From: Streptomyces ureilyticus
Lineage (GTDB): Bacteria; Actinomycetota; Actinomycetes; Streptomycetales; Streptomycetaceae
Direction: 5' to 3'
DNA length: 43,140 nucleotides
NCBI RefSeq assembly: GCF_011045025.1
Contig: NZ_JAAKZX010000070.1
Span: forward strand, 1-43,140
Notes under the pieces: generated by a model
Seen by the model: the letters and a program-made list of their open reading frames with translations, nothing else
What the model was told of the DNA's origin: nothing
Database searches by the model: none
Translations under genes and position numbers: made by a program
Shown here: positions 15,791 through 22,680 of the stretch, in pieces
Position numbering within the stretch: position 1 is the stretch's first letter
How the letters are laid out: each line of letters opens with the position of its first letter

Positions 15791-17151
15791 CAAGAGCCTC
15801 CGGAAGGCGCGTTCCAGGGTTCGCCGGAGCTGGGTGCGTCGAACGCACCGGGCAGCGTTTCAGTGGCGGGACCGCTGTCGTACGTGTCATTCGTGTTGTA
15901 CGTACCAAGGGGGTCGTTCGACTCACCGGTGTCGTAGAAATCATTGGATCCGTACGGCGAGGGGGTGTCGGGAGTCACGTAGGGCATGTTGCCCGTGTCG
16001 TAGAACGGGCTGTTGTACGGGGCCGGCGCCTCGGAGGGGGGCGGCGGGGCCTCGTACAGCTGCGGGGACGGGGCCGGCCAGCGGGGGGCGTTGTCGTCGA
16101 CGGGCGGGAGCACCTCCGTGGGCTGCATGTCCGTCGGGAGGCCCTGCATGCGCTGGGTCGGGTCGGGCTGGCCGATGGGGGCCTGGATGCGCGGGATGCT
16201 GCCGGTGTTGGACACGGCCCGGTAGGCGGCCGAGAAGCCGCCGGTGTCGGTGAGCGGGTTGGACCCGGTGTCCGTGAACGCGGCGCGCTGGCCGGTGTCG
16301 TACAGCGAGGCGCCTGCCCCCGTGTCCGTGAGGGCGGCGCGCTGGCCGGTGTCGTACAGCGAGGCGCTCGACGGGGAACCCGTCCGCTGCCTGGGCACCT
16401 TCCCCTCCGGGAAGCCCGGACGTGAACCGGCGCCCTGCAGCCGGGACTCGGCGGCGGTACGACGTCCCGGGGGCTCCGCGCGTAGCGCGCCGTTGTTGTT
16501 GCCGATCATTTCCCGGAGGCGCTGGGCGACCTTGCGCCGGAACGGCGGCGGAGATGCCCGCAGGGCCAGCGCCCCGCCGACCGCCGCGAGGCTCAGGCAG
16601 TACAGGATCGTGAAGACCGGCTTCGCCTCGCGGCCGGTGAACAGGCCGTGGACCAGCGCGAAGCACCAGGCCGGGTAGGCCAGGCTGTGCATCATGCGCC
16701 AGCGGGAGGCGACGGGTGCCGAGGTCGCGAAGCGATTGCGCAGGATGCCGGTCACGGCCACGAAGATCATCATCAGGCTGGCCAGGGTGCCCAGGCCGAT
16801 GAAGATGGCCCGGCCCAGCATCTCGTCGTTCGAGCCGACGAGTCCGAACGGGATGATCGCGGCGATCCACGAGGTGTGGGCCAGCGCCAGCTTGGTCCCG
16901 ATGTGCACCAACATGAACACGACTGCGGCGACCGCGGTGATCCGGTGCACCGCCTGCGCCAGCATCCGCTGGCGGGCGTCAAGGAAGATCCTGTCCTGGG
17001 CGACGAGTCCCCAGATCACAGAGGCGCTGAGGCAGACGAGGGACAGGACGCCTGTACCGAAGTTGAGGAACTCCGCGAACGCGTCGTCCACCGTGCTGTT
17101 CAGGTCGCACCCTGGGCAGTCCGCCGCCAAGGGCTGGCTGTCTGAGGTCAC
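15787..17151 (-). CDS. Heme-b membrane protein (ferric-reductase/cytochrome-b-like) with YDTG-repeat tail
   Basis: A 454-aa protein. The N-terminal half has about five membrane segments. Four histidines in two pairs (His69/His83 and His155/His168, 14 and 13 residues apart) are well placed to ligate two b hemes across the membrane, as in the ferric-reductase-like transmembrane superfamily. The extreme N-terminus has a CPGC motif (residues 12-15). From about residue 215 the protein is a long disordered tail with seven (Y/T)DTG units (for example SLYDTGQRAA, LTDTG, FYDTGNMPY) plus degenerate SNTG and YDSG. The GTG start follows GGGAGG by 6 nt. It is the first gene of a two-gene operon with the NuoF-like protein, with which it overlaps by 4 bp; together they look like a membrane redox unit. 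Confidence 0.8.
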   Translation of the reverse strand: MTSDSQPLAADCPGCDLNSTVDDAFAEFLNFGTGVLSLVCLSASVIWGLVAQDRIFLDARQRMLAQAVHRITAVAAVVFMLVHIGTKLALAHTSWIAAIIPFGLVGSNDEMLGRAIFIGLGTLASLMMIFVAVTGILRNRFATSAPVASRWRMMHSLAYPAWCFALVHGLFTGREAKPVFTILYCLSLAAVGGALALRASPPPFRRKVAQRLREMIGNNNGALRAEPPGRRTAAESRLQGAGSRPGFPEGKVPRQRTGSPSSASLYDTGQRAALTDTGAGASLYDTGQRAAFTDTGSNPLTDTGGFSAAYRAVSNTGSIPRIQAPIGQPDPTQRMQGLPTDMQPTEVLPPVDDNAPRWPAPSPQLYEAPPPPSEAPAPYNSPFYDTGNMPYVTPDTPSPYGSNDFYDTGESNDPLGTYNTNDTYDSGPATETLPGAFDAPSSGEPWNAPSGGSW

Positions 17152-17195
17152 GACATACCTCCCAACATCACGACGAAGGGTATGAGCGACAACGC

Positions 17196-17246
17196 GCCCG
17201 CGGTGATCCCACCGCGGGCTGAGCAGCCCGGTCGGGGAACCGGGCT
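17196..17246. promoter_or_regulatory. Tandem hairpins in the leader of the heme-b/NuoF-like operon
   Basis: Two perfect stems of 9 bp and 8 bp, each with a 6-nt loop, 5 bp apart. They lie 45-95 bp upstream of the GTG at 17151. Both would form in the minus-strand mRNA leader, and could attenuate or protect the transcript; they may also stop transcription coming from either side. Confidence 0.5.
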
Positions 17247-17519
17247 GTTACTGCGTCGAGTGTTCATGGGGGGTGTCTCCCAAACAGTTCGGGGAAGCGG
17301 TCCCGCTGCCGCACTCTAGGCCGAGTACATACCGAGGGGTACGAGGTTTGAGTTATTGCGCTGTTATCAAAGGGTCGTGAGGGAGTTGCGATGTCCCTTA
17401 GATTCCCTTACGCGGAGTAACCCTTGACCTTTGTTCAGCTTTTGGTGCCGCAACAAGAGTGTGGCACGCCGTGTCATGTGCCCCTGAAATCTCCGTCGCG
17501 GCCCACTCGACGGCTGCTG

Positions 17520-17525
17520 TACCCT
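17520..17525 (+). promoter_or_regulatory. -10 box of the leuS leader
   Basis: TACCCT, 12 bp before the ATG of the leader peptide and preceded by TGCTG. Transcription would begin at or next to the leader ATG. No clear -35. Confidence 0.4.
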
Positions 17526-17531
17526 GACGCC

Positions 17532-17570
17532 ATGCGTGCCGTACGCCTTCTGCTTAGCGAGCCGCGCTGA
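17532..17570 (+). CDS. Leucine leader peptide of leuS (12 aa)
   Basis: The short frame ATG...TGA encodes MRAVRLLLSEPR with three consecutive Leu codons, CTT-CTG-CTT. CTT is rare in this GC-rich genome, which would make the ribosome sensitive to charged leucyl-tRNA. The stop codon lies inside the 5' arm of a 10-bp stem, and a terminator follows. This is the architecture of transcription attenuation, in front of the leucyl-tRNA synthetase gene. The start has no ribosome site, as is common for leaderless leader peptides in Streptomyces. Confidence 0.75.
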   Translation: MRAVRLLLSEPR

Positions 17571-17640
17571 CCAGTCCCGGCCATCGACGATTCCGTGGCC
17601 GGAATCAGCGCGGCGTCCCCTCCTGTGCGAGGGGCTTTTT
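17561..17640 (+). promoter_or_regulatory. leuS attenuator (stems and terminator)
   Basis: GCCGCGCTGA (17561-17570, including the leader stop codon) pairs perfectly with TCAGCGCGGC (17605-17614), enclosing a hairpin CCGGCCA/TGGCCGG (17577-17583 with 17596-17602). Next comes a terminator: CCCCTC/GAGGGG (17617-17622 with 17629-17634) and C-TTTTT to 17640, only 45 bp before the leuS ATG. A ribosome stalled at the Leu codons would cover the first arm. I could not find a clear classical antiterminator, so the switch mechanism remains open. Confidence 0.7.
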
Positions 17641-17685
17641 CATTTCCGAACGCTGGCAGAGACGATCGATGGAGCTTTGAGGATC

Positions 17686-20568
17686 ATGAGCGAGACGAAC
17701 CCCGCTGCCACTGGCATGTCGGTGGATGCCGCGCCGCACCGCTACACGGCCACTACCGCGGCCGAGATCGAGGCACGCTGGCAGGACTTCTGGGACGCCG
17801 AGGGTACGTACGCGGCACCGAACCCCAAGGGCGACCTGGCGGGTGACCCCGAACTGGTCGCCCGGCCCAAGAAGTTCATCATGGACATGTTCCCGTACCC
17901 CTCCGGAACGGGCCTGCACGTCGGCCACCCGCTGGGCTACATCGCCACCGACGTCTTCGCCCGCTATCAGCGGATGACCGGCCACAACGTCCTGCACACC
18001 CTGGGCTTCGACGCCTTCGGCCTGCCCGCCGAGCAGCATGCCGTGGCCACCGGCGAGCACCCCCGGATCACCACCGAGGCCGCCATCGCCAACATGAAGT
18101 CCCAGCTGCGCCGGCTGGGCCTGGGCCACGACAAGCGCCGGTCGTTCGCGACGATCGACCCGGACTACTACCAGTGGACCCAGTGGATCTTCCTGCAGAT
18201 CTTCAACTCCTGGTATGACGACGAGGCGAAGCAGGCCCGCCCGATCGCCGAGCTGACCGCCCGGTTCGAGAGCGGCGAGAAGGCCGTTCCCGGCGGGCGG
18301 GCGTGGCATGACCTGAGCGCCGCCGAGCGCGCCGACGTCCTGAGCGGCTTCCGCCTGGCGTACGCCTCCGACGCGCCCGTCAACTGGTGCCCCGGCCTGG
18401 GCACCGTACTGGCGAACGAGGAGGTGACCGCGGACGGCCGCTCCGAGCGCGGCAACTTCCCCGTCTTCAAGGCCAAGCTGCGCCAGTGGAACATGCGCAT
18501 CACCGCGTACGCCGACCGGCTGCTGGACGACCTGGAGGGGCTGGACTGGCCCGAGGCCATCAAGCTGCAGCAGCGCAACTGGATCGGCCGTTCCGAGGGT
18601 GCCCGCGTCGACTTCCCGATCGACGGCGAGAACATCACCATCTTCACCACGCGCCAGGACACCCTGTTCGGCGCGACCTACATGGTGCTGGCGCCTGAGC
18701 ATCCGCTGGTCGAGAAGTTCACGCCCCAGGAATGGCCTGAGGGCACGCACCAGGTGTGGACCGGCGGCCACGCGACCCCCGCCGAAGCCGTCGCCGCCTA
18801 CCGCGCGCAGGCCGCCTCGAAGTCGGATGTCGAGCGGCAGGCCGAGGCCAAGGACAAGACCGGCGTCTTCATGGGCGCGTACGCCACTAACCCGGTCAAC
18901 GGCGAGCAGATCCCGGTCTTCATCGCCGACTACGTACTGATGGGCTACGGCACCGGCGCGATCATGGCCGTCCCGGCGCACGACACACGGGACTTCGCCT
19001 TCGCGCGCGCCTTCGAGCTGCCGATCCGCTGCGTGGTCGAGCCCAACGACGACCGGGGCACGGACCCGTCGACCTGGGACGACGCGTTCGTCTCGTACGA
19101 CGCGAAGATCGTGAACTCCTCCGGTGAAGACATCTCCCTGGACGGCCTGGGCGTCGCCGACGCCAAAGCCCGTATCACCGAGTGGCTGGAGAGCAAGGGC
19201 ATCGGCGAGGGCACCGTCAACTTCCGCCTGCGCGACTGGCTGTTCAGCCGCCAACGCTACTGGGGCGAGCCCTTCCCGATCGTCTACGACGAGGAAGGCA
19301 TCGCCCACCCGCTGCCCGAGTCGATGCTGCCCCTGGAGCTGCCGGAGGTCGAGGACTACTCGCCGCGCACCTTCGACCCGGACGACGCGAACACCGTGCC
19401 GGAGACCCCGCTGTCGCGCAACGAGGACTGGGTGAACGTCACCCTGGACCTGGGCGACGGCCGCGGCCCGCGCACGTACCGCCGTGAGACCAACACCATG
19501 CCCAACTGGGCCGGTTCCTGCTGGTACGAGCTGCGCTACCTGGACCCGCACAACTCCGAGCAACTGGTCGACCCGGCCGTCGAGCAGTACTGGATGGGCC
19601 CGCGCGAAGGCATGCCGCACGGCGGCGTCGACCTGTACGTGGGCGGCCAGGAACACGCCGTGCTGCACCTGCTGTACGCGCGCTTCTGGTCCAAGGTCCT
19701 GTACGACCTGGGGCACGTCTCGTCGGTCGAGCCGTTCCACAAGCTGTACAACCAGGGCATGATCCAGGCCTTCGTGTACCGCGACAGCCGAGGCATCGCG
19801 GTGCCCGCCGCCGAGGTGGAGGAGCGCGACGGCGCGTTCTACTACCAGGGCGAGAAGGTCACCAAGCTGCTGGGCAAGATGGGCAAGTCCCTGAAGAACG
19901 CGGTCACTCCGGACGAGATCTGTGACGAGTACGGGGCGGACACGCTGCGCCTGTACGAGATGGCGATGGGCCCCCTGGATGTGTCGCGGCCGTGGGACAC
20001 GCGCGCGGTGGTGGGCCAGTTCCGGCTGCTGCAGCGGCTGTGGCGCAACGTCGTGGACGAGGCCACCGGCGCCGTGACGGTCGTGGACAGCGAGCCCGAC
20101 GAGGACACGCTGCGCGCCCTGCACAAGGCCATCGACGGCGTACGCCAGGACCTGGAAGGCCTGCGCTTCAACACCGCCATCGCCAAGGTCACCGAGCTGA
20201 ACAACCACCTGACCAAGGCGGGGGGCCCGGTGCCCCGCACGGTCGCCGAGCCCCTGGTGCTGCTGGTCGCGCCGCTGGCCCCGCACATCGCCGAGGAGCT
20301 GTGGCGCAAGCTGGGGTACACCGACTCGGTCGTCCACCAGGACTTCCCCGTCGCCGACCCGGCGTACGTCGTGGACGAGACCGTGACCTGTGTCGTGCAG
20401 GTCAAGGGCAAGGTCAAGGCGCGCCTGGAGGTGTCCCCGTCGATCTCCGACGAGGAGCTGGAGAAGGCGGCCCTGGGGGACGACAAGGTCGTGGCGGCGC
20501 TGGACGGCGCGGGGATCCGCAAGGTGATCGTGCGGGCGCCGAAGCTGGTGAACATCGTTCCCGCGTAA
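17686..20568 (+). CDS. leuS: Leucyl-tRNA synthetase
   Basis: Charges tRNA-Leu with leucine. The 960-aa class I synthetase has the HIGH-type motif (PYPSGTGLHVGHPLGY, about residues 70-85), the CP1 editing domain (TTRQDTLFGATYMVLAPEHP), and the KMSKS loop as KMGKS (about residues 733-737). The C-terminal part ends in the usual small domain (VQVKGKVKARLEV ... KVIVRAPKLVNIV). The ATG at 17686 follows GGAGCTTTGAGG; the frame is open further upstream but that stretch contains the attenuator. Expression is probably controlled by leucine supply through the leader. Confidence 0.97.
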   Translation: MSETNPAATGMSVDAAPHRYTATTAAEIEARWQDFWDAEGTYAAPNPKGDLAGDPELVARPKKFIMDMFPYPSGTGLHVGHPLGYIATDVFARYQRMTGHNVLHTLGFDAFGLPAEQHAVATGEHPRITTEAAIANMKSQLRRLGLGHDKRRSFATIDPDYYQWTQWIFLQIFNSWYDDEAKQARPIAELTARFESGEKAVPGGRAWHDLSAAERADVLSGFRLAYASDAPVNWCPGLGTVLANEEVTADGRSERGNFPVFKAKLRQWNMRITAYADRLLDDLEGLDWPEAIKLQQRNWIGRSEGARVDFPIDGENITIFTTRQDTLFGATYMVLAPEHPLVEKFTPQEWPEGTHQVWTGGHATPAEAVAAYRAQAASKSDVERQAEAKDKTGVFMGAYATNPVNGEQIPVFIADYVLMGYGTGAIMAVPAHDTRDFAFARAFELPIRCVVEPNDDRGTDPSTWDDAFVSYDAKIVNSSGEDISLDGLGVADAKARITEWLESKGIGEGTVNFRLRDWLFSRQRYWGEPFPIVYDEEGIAHPLPESMLPLELPEVEDYSPRTFDPDDANTVPETPLSRNEDWVNVTLDLGDGRGPRTYRRETNTMPNWAGSCWYELRYLDPHNSEQLVDPAVEQYWMGPREGMPHGGVDLYVGGQEHAVLHLLYARFWSKVLYDLGHVSSVEPFHKLYNQGMIQAFVYRDSRGIAVPAAEVEERDGAFYYQGEKVTKLLGKMGKSLKNAVTPDEICDEYGADTLRLYEMAMGPLDVSRPWDTRAVVGQFRLLQRLWRNVVDEATGAVTVVDSEPDEDTLRALHKAIDGVRQDLEGLRFNTAIAKVTELNNHLTKAGGPVPRTVAEPLVLLVAPLAPHIAEELWRKLGYTDSVVHQDFPVADPAYVVDETVTCVVQVKGKVKARLEVSPSISDEELEKAALGDDKVVAALDGAGIRKVIVRAPKLVNIVPA

Positions 20569-20591
20569 CGCGGGTCGGGGTAGTCCCCTAC

Positions 20592-20633
20592 GGGCAGGTT
20601 GGGGGTTCCGCTGGAACCTCCGGCCTGCCTTTT
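20592..20633 (+). terminator. leuS terminator
   Basis: Nested stems GGCAGG/CCTGCC and GGTTCC/GGAACC followed by TTTT, starting 24 bp after the leuS stop. Confidence 0.8.
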
Positions 20634-20739
20634 CCGTTTACCGTGGAAGAGTCGGCGGGCACTGGAACAGGATCGAGCAGATCTAAAAGACCGAGACGAC
20701 CCAGAAGACCGAGAAGCAGGACCCGAGAGGAACGACGTC

Positions 20740-21522
20740 GTGGAAGCCGTGGCAGTAATCGTGGCGCTGATCTTCGTGTTGTTCGTGGTCCTCGGGGCGT
20801 ATGCGACGGTCAAGGTGGTCGGTGCCGCCAAGCGCGGAGTGGACCGCACCGTCGCGCAGGCCCGCCGCACGGTCGAGGACTCCACACTCAAGGCGAAGAC
20901 CCTCGCGCAGCCGGGAGCGTTCGGCGAGCTGGCCCAACTGCGGCTCTCCTTGCGCACGTCGATGCGCGCCACCCAGGACGCCCTGCACGCGGGCGTGTCC
21001 GAGGACGAGTCGCTGAAGGAGTCCCTGGCCCTCTTCCAGCGACTCAGCGCGCACGGCCACGAACTGGACGCCGACATGAAGCGACTGGAGCGCGAGCCGA
21101 ACAGAGCCCGCCTCGTCGAGCAGCTGCCTCAGCTGCGGGAGCGCACGGAGCAGATCACGAAGTCGGCCGACGCCCTGCGGTGGGCGGCGCGTGACCGGGC
21201 CCGGCGGTTCGCGGGCGATGACCTGGACTCACTGAGCCAGCAGATCGACATGGAGGCGGGCGCGCTGCGGCACTGGACCAAGGAGCCGGCGCCGACTCAG
21301 CCGCCGCCCCCGTGGCCGGAGGCACCCGCCGCCCCGGGGGACCAGCAGACCTGGCCGGACACGGCTCCCTCGCGCACCGCCGAGGAGGAGCCCACGCCCC
21401 CCGCCGCGAAGGAGCCCACTGCCGAGAAGGAGCGCACGCCCACCCGGCCCGCCATCACCCCGCCGGCAGCGCGGCCCACCTACCCCTGGGAGAAGAAGCC
21501 CCGCCCGGAGAGCACGACTTGA
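20740..21522 (+). CDS. Membrane-anchored coiled-coil protein with Pro-rich tail
   Basis: A 260-aa protein of unknown function. The N-terminal membrane helix (AVAVIVALIFVLFVVLGAYATV, residues 3-24) is followed by a long region of predicted helix rich in Ala/Arg/Glu/Leu with heptad character (GVDRTVAQARRTVED ... LPQLRERTEQITKSADALRWAARDRAR). The last ~85 residues are Pro/Glu/Ala-rich and disordered, ending YPWEKKPRPESTT. The GTG at 20740 follows GAGAGG by 9 nt. It stands alone after the leuS terminator and ends 93 bp before degV. Possible structural or scaffolding role; not recognised. Confidence 0.75.
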   Translation: MEAVAVIVALIFVLFVVLGAYATVKVVGAAKRGVDRTVAQARRTVEDSTLKAKTLAQPGAFGELAQLRLSLRTSMRATQDALHAGVSEDESLKESLALFQRLSAHGHELDADMKRLEREPNRARLVEQLPQLRERTEQITKSADALRWAARDRARRFAGDDLDSLSQQIDMEAGALRHWTKEPAPTQPPPPWPEAPAAPGDQQTWPDTAPSRTAEEEPTPPAAKEPTAEKERTPTRPAITPPAARPTYPWEKKPRPESTT

Positions 21523-21602
21523 TCCCGGAACGCGGCGGGATCCGGCCGATTCGGCAGCGGCAGGCGCGATCTGCCGGGCTGCCGCCCGGGCGTTCCTGCG
21601 GG

Positions 21603-21608
21603 TAATCT
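21603..21608 (+). promoter_or_regulatory. -10 box of degV, leaderless start
   Basis: TAATCT starts 13 bp before the ATG at 21616. No Shine-Dalgarno sequence. The -35 (CTGCCG at 21579) is poor. Confidence 0.35.
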
Positions 21609-21615
21609 CCAGCTC

Positions 21616-22461
21616 ATGTCCCGCCATGTCGCTATCGTCACCGATTCAACGGCCTACCTGCCGCCGCGGACGATGGAGCGCCACGGCATCACCGCGGTGC
21701 CCCTGACCGTGGTGCTCGGCGACCAGGCGCTCGAAGAGGGCACCGAGATCTCGGCCCGCTCGCTGGCCCAGGCACTGCAGAAGCGACGCCCCGTCACCAC
21801 GTCCCGGCCCAGCCCCGCGGTCTTCGCCGAGACCTATCGCAAGGTGGCCGAGTCGGGCGCCACCGGCATCGTCTCGCTGCATCTGTCCGCCGAGCTCTCG
21901 GGCACGTACGACGCGGCGGTCCTCGCCTCGCGCGAGGCCCCGGTACCCGTACGGGTCGTGGACACCGGCATGGTCGCCATGGCTCTCGGCTTCTGCGCCC
22001 TGGCCGCGGCCGAGTCCGCGGAGGCGGACGGCACGATCGACGAGGCGGTGACCGCGGCGGAGAAGCGGGCCGCCGGCACGTCCGCGTACTTCTACGTCGA
22101 CACGCTCGACTACCTGCGCCGGGGCGGCCGGATCGGGGCGGCGCAGGCCCTGTTCGGATCCGCGCTGGCCGTGAAACCACTGCTGGAGCTCGACGGCGGC
22201 CGGATCGAACTGCTGGAGAAGGTGCGCACCGCTTCGAAGGCGATCGCCCGCCTCGAGGAGATCGTGGCCGGCCGGGCCGGGAGCGCACAGGTTGACATCG
22301 CGGTCCACCATCTCGCTGCGCACGAACGGGCGTCGGCGCTGGCGGAGCGGTTGCGGGCCCGGGTGCCGGGCCTGGCCGATCTGCATGTGAGCGAGGTCGG
22401 GGCGGCCATCGGGGCACATACGGGGCCGGGGTTGTTGGGTGCTGTGGTCTCACCTCGGTGA
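21616..22461 (+). CDS. DegV family fatty-acid-binding protein
   Basis: A 281-aa, two-domain DegV protein. It shows the family start VAIVTDSTAYLP, the lipid-binding loop VSLHLSAELSGTYDAA, and the conserved YFYVDTLDYLRRGGRIGAAQA near residue 155. Such proteins bind single fatty acids and, in firmicutes, present them to fatty-acid kinase FakA; no FakA is in this window. The mycobacterial gene order nadD-rsfS-gpgP ... degV-comEA is similar. Stands in its own transcription unit, 219 bp before comEA. Confidence 0.9.
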   Translation: MSRHVAIVTDSTAYLPPRTMERHGITAVPLTVVLGDQALEEGTEISARSLAQALQKRRPVTTSRPSPAVFAETYRKVAESGATGIVSLHLSAELSGTYDAAVLASREAPVPVRVVDTGMVAMALGFCALAAAESAEADGTIDEAVTAAEKRAAGTSAYFYVDTLDYLRRGGRIGAAQALFGSALAVKPLLELDGGRIELLEKVRTASKAIARLEEIVAGRAGSAQVDIAVHHLAAHERASALAERLRARVPGLADLHVSEVGAAIGAHTGPGLLGAVVSPR

Positions 22462-22620
22462 GTTTTCACGGGAGTTGGTGAGGTTTCCCACTGTGATGTA
22501 TCTCGCAAGATGTGTGGTTTCTGTGGGGAAGTCGTGTGCTGCGTGCGTGAGCGCCCCGGCGGGTGCTCCAGCAGACGCTCTGTCGGGCGCCCTGTCAGGC
22601 TCCTCGTGTGGGTGACGGAG

Positions 22621-22629
22621 TTATCCACA
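22621..22629 (+). other. DnaA-box match upstream of comEA
   Basis: TTATCCACA is an exact match to the E. coli DnaA-box consensus; the Streptomyces form is usually TTGTCCACA. A weaker inverted match (TTCCCCACA on the minus strand, near 22525) lies 90 bp upstream. A single strong box does not make an origin. Confidence 0.4.
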
Positions 22630-22680
22630 ACTGGGTGGTAATCCACGGGAATTGAGCAAGATCATCGCGAGAGTGCCGTC

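Larger units (their letters stand above)
17152..17531. other. 380-bp intergenic region with tandem hairpins and divergent promoters
   Basis: No ORF is supported here. Two strong hairpins occur in tandem (GCCCGCGGT/ACCGCGGGC at 17196-17219, and AGCCCGGT/ACCGGGCT at 17225-17246), both in the 5' leader of the minus-strand redox operon. The rest is relatively AT-rich for this genome (17330-17470). A weak TTGTTC...AAGAGT pair at 17431-17460 may be a promoter toward leuS. Confidence 0.5.

Noticed and set aside
17536..17685. Upstream extension of leuS by 50 residues
   Set aside because: The frame is open, but this stretch holds the leader peptide, the stems and the terminator; the extra residues do not look like a LeuS N-terminus.
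17605..20337. Minus-strand 910-aa open frame opposite leuS
   Set aside because: Shadow of leuS. Composition (many Val, Arg, Gln, His) is typical of antisense frames, and no motif is seen.
22560..22680. Replication origin near comEA
   Set aside because: There is only one strong DnaA box; an actinobacterial oriC has many, next to dnaA and dnaN, which are not here.
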